From positions 8,098,026-8,162,025 of the forward strand of contig LR990061.1 of the NCBI GenBank assembly GCA_905147135.1: 64,000 nt of DNA, in the 5' to 3' direction. The stretch is from Blastobasis lacticolella (lineage: Eukaryota > Arthropoda > Insecta > Lepidoptera > Blastobasidae). Both the position numbers and the translations under genes were made by a program. Numbering within the stretch: the stretch's first letter is position 1; each line of letters begins with the position of its first letter. Positions 12,001 through 24,000 of the stretch are shown here, piece by piece. The notes beneath the pieces were generated by a model that was given only the letters and a program-made list of their open reading frames with translations, was not told the origin of the DNA and did no database searches.

Positions 12001-15000
12001 CACCGCCAAGAAAGCTATTCGTTGCTAAGCTAGCTATTCGCTGTAGCTTCTCTCGTAGACACAGCACTTCATACAAAAATGCGCTTGAAATCTGTCGCCT
12101 AATTGACTATACTTTTGTACGTAGCAATTTATTGGCTAAATACGCACGCCCGAATCAAAATGCCATTACGTACAGAATCGTATTTACCCAATATCAATTT
12201 TTTTTTCATAATTATAAAGCTCAAAATTGCTTTTCGCGCTGTGGATAATGCTGCGACTCCATTTCTTTTTGTGTGCAATCATTGTTTTCGCTTTAACGCA
12301 TGAATGAGACAACTGACGTGATGTCTGACACTGACAATATGTTTATGATTAAAATAATAGTTTTTGATGGTTTTTTATGTGTAAATCGCTATATTTATGC
12401 ATGATAACATGTATAATGTGTTTATTCACGCAAAATATGAAATCCCATCATTTTTCGTCGTTTACGGCTATTGTTTCGACAATTTTTGAACGCGCACTTG
12501 GGCATGCTTACGTGCCGACGGCTAATGACGGACTACGGAAAAGGACTGCTTGACTAGCGATTAAGCAGTCCTTCACGGGCCCACTTTTCAAGCTTTCATG
12601 CGCTATCTACGGTTAGTAATATATCAATGGTTCCAGGATACACCGCTTACCATCTCTATGAGCATATCCATATCCTAGGTGTCGACATCTACAGTGACGT
12701 CCAGTGTTTCAGCAATTTGGAAGAAAGCTCGCATCTAAAAAACTAGGTGTAATTAACAAATCGAAGCGATTTTTCAATCGAAAACAATATCAAATTTTAA
12801 ACTAAAATTAAAAGCTTACCTATTAACGTTTGAGCACTAAAATATGTAGCTATAATGAGTACGTCATCATCATCATATCAGCCAGAAGACGCCCACTGCT
12901 GGGCATAGGCCTCCCTCAGAGATCTCCACAAAGACCGGTCCTGTGCTTTCCGCATCCAGCTGGTACCTGCGATCCTTACAAGGTCGTCGGTCCACCTTGT
13001 AGGAGGCCTACCCACGCTGCGTCTACCGGTACGTGGTCGCCACTCGAGAACTTTACTGCCTCATCGGCCATCTGTTCTTCGAGCTATGTGCCTCGCCCAC
13101 TGCCACTTCAGTTTGGCAATCCTTAGAGCTATGTCGGTGACCTTGGTTCGCTTGCGGATCTCCTCATTTCTGACTCGATCGCGCAAAGAAACTCCGAGCA
13201 TAGCTCTTTCCATTGCCCTTTGGGTAACAGTGAGCTTTCTTATAAGGCCCATAGTGAGTGGCCACGTTTCAGATCCGTAAGTCATCACTGGCAACACACA
13301 TTGGTCAAAGACCTTCGTCTTGAGACACTGCGGTAATTGGGACGAAAATATGTGGCGTAGCTTCCCGAACGCTGCCCAAGCGAGTTGGATTCGTCGATTG
13401 ACCTCTTTCTTGAAATTGGATCTACCTAGCCGGACTATTTGTCCTAGGTATGTATAGTCGTCAACAACTTCAAGTGGAGTGCCTCCAACTGTCACTGGAG
13501 TAGGCACAACATGGACATTCGACATAATTTTCGTCTTGTCCATGTTCATTTTAAGACCTACTTGTTGAGAGGCCCTACAGAGGTCATCGAGCATGATCAC
13601 GTGATTGCATGGAAATGGTGCTAGACAATGTTGCGGGTATACTGGTGGGGGTATATGCCTCTATTGTATCGGTATGTTTTATTGGGCATATTTTCTAAAT
13701 GTACTTATGGTAATAATAAATTATCAGATGACAGGATTTTATGGGGCGGTGTAGGATCTCTAATCAGTAGCCGTATTCACAATGGCTCGGAAATCGGATT
13801 CGGATACGGAATCGACAAAGGACCCCGCAAAAGTTCTTAGGAAAATGTGGTTTTTGATGAAATTTTCATATGTTATAGAGAGTAGAGTTTCCGTGGAATC
13901 TATCGGGATTCTGAATAACAGTTTTTGAATCGATCGACACGGATTCGCCGCTCACGAATTTCGTGTCGAATCGTTAGGAAACGGTTTCGAATCATTGTGA
14001 ATACGGCTACAGGACCGTTAAAATGAGCCCAAACACGATGGGGTGATCTTGTCGCGTTCAGTGGTTCCTATGGCCATAGGCTGATGAACCTTCCGGTCAT
14101 CATCGGAACATGGGTTTCGCGTTGGGGTAAAGTACTCATTATGACCATTTCAGAGAGCACAAACAATGTCATCTAACGTCTAATACTACCTAATTTCCTA
14201 TGGCCACCTTTTCATCGTCATCATCTGACCTTGAGTGTCATCTGGGGGTGTTGTGGGGTAAACTGTACAATAATGGTCCCCGATTTTAGGGGTTTTGGGG
14301 TTTGGGGGGGGGAGGCGGGGGGGGGGGGTAGGGACCCCCCAAACCTACCCCCAACCAAAGCAAACGCATACTCTTAGAGATATTCAAGATTGAAATTTGA
14401 GGTTAGAAATCAACAAAAAGCTCCAATTTATGCACTTTACTAGCAAATTTAGGAGTTGGGGGGAGGGGGCACTTCGAAGTTGGAAAGAATTTTAATCAAT
14501 TTATAAGCGAATAACGCATATTAATTGATTCTGGCATGTGGTGGTTCATAACAACTAACACGCTCGTCGCTTCGCTCCTCGCAACCTAACCCCTCTGTGA
14601 CCTAATGACGTTTTTGATAGATTCTATACCAAGAACAAATTTTATACCAAAAGATTATTATATTTAACGTTAGAAAAAGTGAAACTGAGAATGGCAAATC
14701 ACTGACGCAATCAAAATGGCGTCCCGTCTTTGTTGCGTTTCGTTTCTCGCAATAGCATAAATTTGCTTTTACTTTTTCTTTAATTTCTCTCTGAGATAAC
14801 GATTAATTTAGCATTAAACATTATAATTAAGTGTAAATAAGTATATTTTATAAAAACGATACAGTAATTGTTATTTTACAAACCATTTGTGTTTTACCCA
14901 ACAATAATTTAGTTTTATTTGTGGCTGTATGATATCAAACCTTTGTCACATAGACTACAAACAACTAAAACATGAATGAAACCTGTCAAAACATTGCCAA

Positions 15001-18000
15001 ATATTACGAAAAAACTATAACTTTAATTATTTTTTTCTCAAAAACTACAAGTTTGCTTTGGTAGTGACTTTGCATAATTACTTATTAAGCATAGACCTTT
15101 TCACCAAAAAATTGCCATCTTCCAATTCGTGGACCATTATTGTACAGTACACCCGTGTTGTGTTCATCAGGACTATTCCAGGGAGCCCAAACTCGATGGT
15201 GTTTTTATGATGATGATTTTATTGCACACATATAAACACTGCAAGTTAATTAAAAGCTATTAAGTAAAAAAATTATAATATTTACCTTGCTTAGTTCAAA
15301 CATGTGGCGGTGGTGGTACTTTGGCGAAGAACGATCTAAAATAATGATTTGGACGAGGTAGGCAAGTACGCGCACTGAACACAAAGTGATTACAACCGGG
15401 TGCCTACGCACGCACGTGCACGAGAAAAAAAAACACTTATTGTAGTTGTTTTTCGCGTATTTTTCCATCCATGGGCTTGCTTTTGGATTTGGAATAATAA
15501 TAGTCACAATTTTCAACGGTATAGTTCGAATTTTGTTAGTCTAATCTGTTTCCGAGAACTACGAACAGGGTGTTGCAAAGACACATGCGTTGCGCGCGCG
15601 ACGAGCGATTCTAGACAGGCCGCCCGGCCCCAAGGGTGGCTACCCGCAGGCGCATGGTAGTTTCACACAAGCACTTCCGTTATACACACAAATATATATA
15701 AATTAGTTTATTTATTTGATTTATGTTTATTCTATAGTATCAAATTAATTATAAATTCATTTTATTGCTAAGAGAGTCCATTTACGCTGAATGCCCCCGA
15801 GAAATGACACTGGGAACCCTATAATTGTACCCGTGTTTTATATACCTTTTTTTTCATGTTAAATATAATTGTATTGCAAATAATAATGTCGTGGTGCCGT
15901 TTGTAATAAATTTTTCTTTCTTTCTTTCTTCCCGCTGGACCATTACTTCTTCTATATAAGGCTATTGCTCCCATCTATGGGCAGGAGCATTGGCATATCA
16001 GCTTGTTTCTTGTGACTCGATCCAAAAGCACGCTGTGCCAGCGGAGGGATTTCGCCTCCTTTCCTGTGTTCTACCGGTTGTACAACGGTGTTTGTTCCCA
16101 AGAACTTTTGGACATGCCTACAGCTACTTCTATCATCGCACCGCTCGTCACTGACAGTTCATCCTCGCACTATGGAGCCAAATTGGTCGCGATCTGTGCG
16201 GTTCTAAAGGAATTTTCTCCCACGTACACTAAGGTCTGGAGAGGTTTTCCCTGGAGAGTACAACATGAAGTTCTTCAAGAAAGGGGTGAAAAGGTTTTCA
16301 AGAATTTGGCAACACGTGGGTGACGAACTTGGTATTGCAAACGTCCATAGGCTGCGATGACTGCATACAATCAGGCAGGCCGTAAGCTTGTTTGCCACCT
16401 TGGTGGTATAAACAAAAACATTCTTCGCAGGTATACCTAACGAGGGCCGTGAGTGCCGATGTGAAGTACGACGCATGGATATGTGGCGGCGTGCTGGTAA
16501 GCAAGAACATGGTCGTCACCTCAGCGGCCTGTGTCGAAGACGTCCAATTCATGTACGCGATCGCTGGCTACAGTAAATATGTTAGATTCGACGAAATCGA
16601 GAACAACGAGTGCACCAGGGGGATCAAAAAGAAAATTGTGCAGACTTGCGTTCCTAAAAGTAAGAGCCCTAATTTTTTTTCGATAGGTTAAATAAATAAA
16701 TATGCTTGGACAAATCACACAGCGCCATTTAGCCCTAAAGTAAGCAAAGCTTGTGTTATGGGTGCCAGAAAACTGATAAACTACTTATACTTATTTTTTA
16801 AATACATACTTGTTATACATACAACTCCCAGACATGTAACATAAATTAAAATTCATCATTTCATTTTCTGCCCGGCTGGGAATCGAACCCAGGACCTCTG
16901 CGTGACAGACCGACATGCTAACCAAGTGAACCACTCAGGTCGTCAAGGTTATCTTAGCTAAGCTCTTTATTAATGGGAATTGGGCGCACCAGTCTTAATC
17001 TTAAATACCTAAAGCCAAGTATGTAAGTATCTATTCATAGAAAAGGAGCTAGCTACCTTAACTTTATTAATACGTCGTACTAACCTTACGTGGGTAGGCC
17101 TTCGCACAAGATGGACAGACGATCTGGTAAATATTGCAGATACCAGCTGGATGCGAATGCACAGGACCGGTCTTTGTGGAGATCTATGGGAGAGGCCTAT
17201 GCCCAGCAGTGAGGGTTTTCCGCTGCTATAATGATGATGATGATGACTATCCTTACACAACTTTCAGTTTACCACTTCGAATACCATAAGCTAGAAAAAT
17301 GGTCCAAACTGGATATAGCAATGGCTGTTTTGGAGAACGAGTACGATTTTAATGGTCCAGTCTCCCCTGGCTGCGAATATACACCCGACGAAATCCGCAT
17401 CAACTTCGATAGTCACTACCAGAAGCCGGGGACCAGCGGCTACGTCCTGGGTTGGGGTCACAAGGAGAAATGGAGACAGGTTAATTCATTAAGTCCAAAA
17501 CCCGGTAGTTCCAGAAATTGTCATTATTTCAATTTGAAATATTCGAAAATCGAGCCTATCTCAGGGCCGGTGTTGAGGGTAGCTAGGCTTGCAAAAATTT
17601 TTCAAAAAGAGTAGGTATAGGGTAAAAGCCGGATACTTGCCCCAGTGGGATAGTTGCCCCATTTTTGAATACACTATGTTAGGGATTTTGGTGGAGTTAG
17701 CCCTATACCACAATTGAAAGTGCTCCTCCCTAAGGCCTTAGTGCCATTTAATCCATCAGCGTAGGCGCACGCGTTTTGTCCTTGGAACAAAAATCTTCCG
17801 CGCTGAAGCTTTGACGGGCGTCAAAATTATTTTGGTAAGTAATTAATATTGATTATCTTTATTACTGATTATGGTATCAGTCTACTTTTTATTTATACAC
17901 ATTCATTAGGGTTGAAATTACATTGTATAATATGTTTTATTGTTTAATAAGTCTTATTTATTTAACAAATAAAAAGGGCAACTATCCGTATCAAAGGATA

Positions 18001-21000
18001 GTTGCCCCATTTACTTTGGCTGATAGTTGCCCCTTATTTAACAATAGCTGACTTTTTTTCTTTTGATATTTTTCCAACTTATTGGAACTTCTTGCTTTAT
18101 AAAATAAATATGTATTTGTCTGTGCTTTTATTCTATGTGAACCAAATGCCTCACAGGTACAAGCAAAAATCGGACGTGATGCCGCGCCACATTAGCTAGA
18201 CAGACAATAGTTGTCGATAAAGGGGGGGGGGGGACTAAAATTCAACATCCTCAGTCTGGCTCCACCGACTGCGAGACTGCCTTCTGGGATGGTCTCGAAG
18301 AAACGCAGCAACGCGGCGTATGCTATCTTCTGAACAGATCGTGGTTGGTGTGGATCTCCTGCCATGGTTTAGATGAGACCCAAGACCGGATAACTTTAAT
18401 ATAATGATGAGCAATTTACGTGCTAGATAAATCTTAAATTTTATTTACAATTTTTACTTCATAGTGTTAATAACTGGCAATTTTGTTTAAGTTGATCTTT
18501 CACTAAGTTTCTGCTGTTATGGACTGTATGATGGAATCATTGTAACAAAGCTTCTAGAGAACTTTATCTAGTGACTTGGTGTTTATTAGTTAAGAGCATT
18601 TTAAAAATTAATATACAATTCCATTAGGTACCATTGATTACCTATACAGTTTGCAGCTTAAAGTAAACCTTTCTGCAAATTGTGGGATAAGAATAATAAT
18701 TACATCTAGAATAAAGTTATAAAATAGAGAAGAAAAAGCAGTAAAGCGGATCCGGCCTGACAGACGCGGAATGGTGATGATTTTATAATTTAAATAATTA
18801 AAACTTAATACTACGTTTTTACAAAATTATTAATATTTTGATTAGTGCATAATACAGGATCTCAGTAAATAATAAACATTGTTTATATTGCACAAAATAA
18901 TAGTGAGGCGTCTATCCCCGCACGAGGCAACTATCCCCCGAAGCATTATTACCGTGGGGCAACTATCCGCCACAGTAGGCGACTTTCCCCCTTTTGAGAG
19001 GTCAAGTAAAACAGAATTTACTCAAAACTCGCTATTATAGAAGATTAAAGACATATGTTTTGATTTACATGTTGCATATTTCTTAGTAAGTACATATTTC
19101 TTCATGATAGAGCTTTTTCGAAAAGTGAGGCAAGTATCCGGCTTTTGATAGGGTAAAAGCCGGATACTTGCCTCACTTTTCGACTTTTCTGTTTCGGGTG
19201 TTTCCATTTAGGGTGTCAAAAAGTTGTACCTACCTATCCATATAAAAACTATAGTATAATTTATTTATTTATTTTAAGCGGGTTTATTACTTGTCGAATA
19301 GGTTGGTGCTATTCTTCCGGACAACATATGCTTGCACCATATGAATGCTTTAAAAATTACGTTACGTAGGTAGGTAAGATAAAGAAAAAGTGTAAGTTTA
19401 GATCAAATGGCTCTTATTATACACGAAGAAAGTATTGCCGCTGTATTGCTAAAATGATTTGGCTACTAAATATTTTCCAACAGTACATATACCTAGTAGG
19501 TATCTTGACAGTAGGATACTCGTCGTCGTCCTAGCGCTTATCCCGGCCTCTGCCAGGGTCCGATCTTCTCCTCTTCGCCCGGTCCTCGGCATCCTCGCGT
19601 CGTAAGCCGTTGGCTCTCGCAAATGACTCAGCGATGTCAATCCATCGCTTCTTGGGCCGCCCACGGGGCCTCTTTCCTGATACCGGCAGATTCAGGCACC
19701 TATTTCCCACATATCCCTGAGGCTTACGCAACACATGACCAAACCAGCGCAGACGAGCCTCCTCGATTCCTTCTGCGATACCTATGCCTCACGCCAAGGC
19801 TACCACGGATGTACTCGTTACGTACTCGATCGAGTTTCGTAACTCCGCACATCCACCGCAGCATTTACATTTCGTTGGCGTGGAGTTCGCGAACGTGTTT
19901 CGTCAGCATTGGCCAAGTCTCGCAGCCATAGAGCATTACCGGTCTTATTATACTCTTGTATATAAGCCCTTTGAGCTTTAAAGTTGTTTTAGGGCCACAG
20001 GTGACTACCGTGAGTTCCTGCCACTTGGCCCAAGCTGCAGAGATTCAAGACTTGACATCGGGGCCGATATCGCCGGACTCGTGCATCACGGATCCGAGGT
20101 ACTTGGATTTATCTGTTCTATTGACAGCTTCGTTACCTACAAGGATGGTTTCCGGATCTACGCTGCAGCTGGCCATATACTTTGTTTTGGCGACATTCAA
20201 CGTCAAACCACCGTTTTCTAGCATATCCTTCCACGTGTTTACTCTGGTCTCAAGATCCTGCCTAAGCTTGCTCACCAGTACAATGTTGTCAGCGTACTTC
20301 ATAAACCAAGGAGGCATGTCCTGAATTTCCGCTAAGAGGGCATCGAGCACAATGCAAAACAAGTAAGGGCTCAGCACCCTGGTGAACACCTACCGTAATC
20401 GGGAAGGGATCAGTATGGCCTACGATGGTTTTGACGACGGCTCAAGTATTGGCATACATATCTTGACAGTAGGATACTATACCACCTATATTACTCAATT
20501 TTCATTTTCGACATGAAATATTGAATAATGCATGACCCTATTCTTTCTATTTTTGAACCGTTCGCTTTTGATTTGCAAAAGTAATTAAAAATAATAATTA
20601 TAAAAAGTAAAAATCGTTCAACTCGAGGCGAGCGGTTCAAAAGCAGTATCCCTGAGTCCTAAGTTGTTGGTTTAATACATCTCAGCCAGGTATACCATAA
20701 TCTTAGCCTTTACCTTAGTGAGTGTAATTCCTAGTAAACCAAATCAGGTTTTTTATACTACTCAGTGACAAACGAGCAAACATAGTAATTAGGTTTCATG
20801 CTTACATGTAACAAAAATCTACACTGCAGGTAAGTTGTCATTGTGAGGACTAAGATGATATTATATCGGTGCTGAGTGCTGGCTACTATATTCTTCACAC
20901 AGGAACACAATGACAATCTTGTTACTTGCAGAACTAGATAAGATTGTTGACACCATCCAGGCGGTCTTTTCAGGCTTGACAAAATGTCCTACCACCGATA

Positions 21001-24000
21001 AAGTTCTTATTAAGTTTCTTACTTTTTAAGTTTATCTTCAAAGGAAAGGTTTATCTAAGACTTCGTTAGAATTACTTACTAACTTTCGTTTATTTTTCAA
21101 GCGAGATGATGACACAGACTTAAACGTTGAAACATTGAAGTACGCTCCACTAAAGATTGTTGATAATTCTGTCTGCAAGAATGCTTATTCTGATATAGTA
21201 CCGAAGTCATACCCCAATATAATTGACAAGTACATGTTTTGCGGAATGAACAAAGGTGACATGGACGACCTAGGGGAAGTTGTGACCAAAGCTAATGACC
21301 CCCAGTACCCGTATACCTTGGTAGACCATTGCAAATATGGCCCATTTAAGCCAGAGGTCAGTACCAGCTTTCTTTAATCGCCACACTTTCTTACTACCTT
21401 TTATAATCATCTTGGCATTAATTTGGGCCTCTAGTCCCTGTAATTTTTTTATTATTGCATCGCAATGTCAGTTTGAAACGTTTTTGTTAAACGAACGAAG
21501 TACATTAGTGGACTCGTGGCCCTGGTTGTGCTCCCACGCCTGAGGTCTGCCTTGACCATGATCCAGAATTTCGCAGATCAGGCAATTACAGTGGAGCGAC
21601 TGGCTTCTGACCTCCGTGATTGTGTTAACAAGGGAACAAATTGGATCGTAGCTACACATTCAGTTGAACAGTATCGCCGCCTCCGAGTTTGTAAGATATT
21701 TCACTCATTCTGTTCCCACGTTATGCAAGGGAAGTAAAACCGTTCACCCCCACTGAGCCCCGCATGTGGAGGTAAGATCATCATTATTGGCCTTAAACAT
21801 CTATTGTAGATGATAACAGCGTTATCGTTAGGGGTTTGTATACGGCACTTTCTCTGATGGCTGTAGAGCCCTACACGGGAAAAACAGATTCGGTTAACAG
21901 TCGGTTCGGTTCCCCATCTTACTTCATAGTTTCTCCCGCAGCGCTTTTCTTTTCTCTTGTCTTGTGAAAATATTTTTCCCAGCTTTATTGAGAACACTAC
22001 TGATCTGACCAGTGAATGTTTTTCTGAGTTTCTTGAGTTCCAAATTCGCGCTATACCTATACCTCTTTCGTCAATCTTCTTTCATCCATTCGCTCCACAT
22101 GCCTGAACCATCTCAACATCTCTTCCTCAACATACTACATATATAACTACTGTTTAGCTAACATTTTCTCGTATAAATTCTCTGTAAACATTTCAGTGCC
22201 GAGAAGGTAGGGGTGGAGGAGGAGGAATGCCGATGCCTACCGACGCAGCCAAATTCGCCAGTTACCATAAAGATCTTACTCGAAAGCAAAACGAAAATCG
22301 TACATTTATATCGAGAAGATATCCAGGAATATGTCAGGTATATTTATTTATAACTTTGTCGAGTTATGGTAATTCTTAACGAAAGTCATTATTCATGACG
22401 AATGGAGTAGTTCAGTAAATAACATACGCAGAGGTCCCGAATTCAATTATCGGCCGGGCAGAAATTGTAATGAAGAATTTTAATTTCTGTAACGGGTCTG
22501 GGTGGCATTTGTGTAATAAGAATGTATTTAAAAGTATAAACGTTGTTTATCAGTTATCTAACCCATAACACAAGTTTTGTTTACTTGGGTGCTAGATGGC
22601 GCTTATTTATATTATTTTTATTTTTTTTGTTACAGAATGACCACGGAGGTCCCTTCGTAAGCTGGATAGGTGGGCGCGAACATTTAATAGGCGTTGCATC
22701 AGTATTCAAGATAGATGACAATTCTGATTGTGAAGGTCCTTTCCTTTTCACGAGCACATACTGTAATTCACAATTTCTGCACTGCCTCTTGACCCAAAAC
22801 AAACGACAGACACGAAGACAATTCGACGAGGCGGTAATGAGTGGAAATGTAACAAAACATTACGTAGAATTAAATAGAGTCACCTATATTTATAATGGTA
22901 CTGATCAAAGTACGCCGCAAGTAATTAAGGAAACTGAAATAGTGCCATTGAAAGATACTCCCGAACAAAGTGAACTTGACTTAATGGATTGGAATGTGAA
23001 AGATATCTTTAAAAGTAAAGAAAATGACAAACAGTCTGAAATATACGGTGTTAATAACACTCTACCAGTACCCACGCAAAACAGTACAATAAACAATTTA
23101 AACGAATCTAGCACTGAACCAATAAGTTATAATGTGACTGGTAACTTCAGCCTCGACAATAGTAAAAATAATGATCAACAATATTCAACTCCATCAACTG
23201 AAAATTTTAATAACAAGGTTCTGTAAGTTTGCATTTATTCCTTTACAGCAGGACTTCCCCAACCACAGGACACGGCCCTTGTGGGCGTATAATAAGAGCT
23301 GTCCAATGCCGTAAAATAAGGGCTTATTGGGGGGGGGAGTATTTCTCTGGGCCCCTTCAACAACAACAACAACAACTAAACTAGCAATGCTTGCATTGTT
23401 GTGGTACGGTTTGAAAGATAAGATAAAGTAGCCAGCGCAGTTACAAGCATGAGGCATTTCATCTCAGTTTTGGCAGTGACAACGCACCTGCGGTTTTGCA
23501 TTTCTGTTACCTGCAACCTAAACCTAAATTATGATAGTCCTGCAAACCTTCTCTATGCGCAAATTCCTAATAGTTTGAGCTCTTTATTAATGTTTTCGTA
23601 CTTTGATTTAACCAGCCAAAGTTGTAATAATTATATTGTTTAATTGACTTTTTTAATCCTCATGAAAAATTAGTATTATTAATATTAATATATATTCTTT
23701 ATTCAGGAATGATATGTACAAAACAGTGTTACATTGGGTTCACTTAGTATAGGTTGATAAACATATTTGTACAAATTAGTTTTTAAACCCTGAGATCCAA
23801 ACAAGGCAATAGCCTGTATCTTGGAAGTCAAGTGTTCTGCCGTGGAAGCTATAAAATGAGTAGAATTTTAACAACCACATATACTTCATGACCTATATCA
23901 CAAATAGGAGGAGTAAGGGTGTGTATGTGTGTACACACACACATACACGTGTGTGGTTGGGTGAGTGAGTGTTAATGTGTATAACAACGTTCTCCTTCGG

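Larger units (their letters stand above)
10240..12810 (+). mobile_element. Jockey-type LINE, interrupted by a second copy and by another insert (intron 2)
   Basis: The outer copy reads KANLLGALFASNSTLND, then LDGIPAVMLKVCALE and KTAHVHPVPKKGDRRDPSNY up to about 10603. It resumes at 11338 with RPIAITSLLSKVMERV, then DLARAFDWVWH, GIPLGSVVSPTLFRLHMND and CYADDW at 11571-11850, then LNLVQFNPTKT up to about 12030. A further piece at 12630-12805 matches the next part of the ORF (ILGVDI, KKLGVINKSKRFF). The NYR-RPIAITS break lies exactly where the nested copy sits. Many frameshifts make it dead. Confidence 0.75.
19521..20458 (-). mobile_element. RTE-like LINE (second family), 5'-truncated (intron 4)
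   Basis: On the - strand it starts in the RT palm and ends with a (GAC)n tail at 19521-19530, flanked by perfect 20-bp direct repeats. Relatives at 46225-46556 and 59128-60000 share the protein end (RGRPKKRW-DI). Confidence 0.85.
19501..20478. repeat. 20-bp target-site duplication around an RTE-like copy
   Basis: TATCTTGACAGTAGGATACT occurs at 19501-19520 and again, identical, at 20459-20478. Between them lies only the RTE-like fragment. This is direct evidence for its insertion. Confidence 0.9.
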
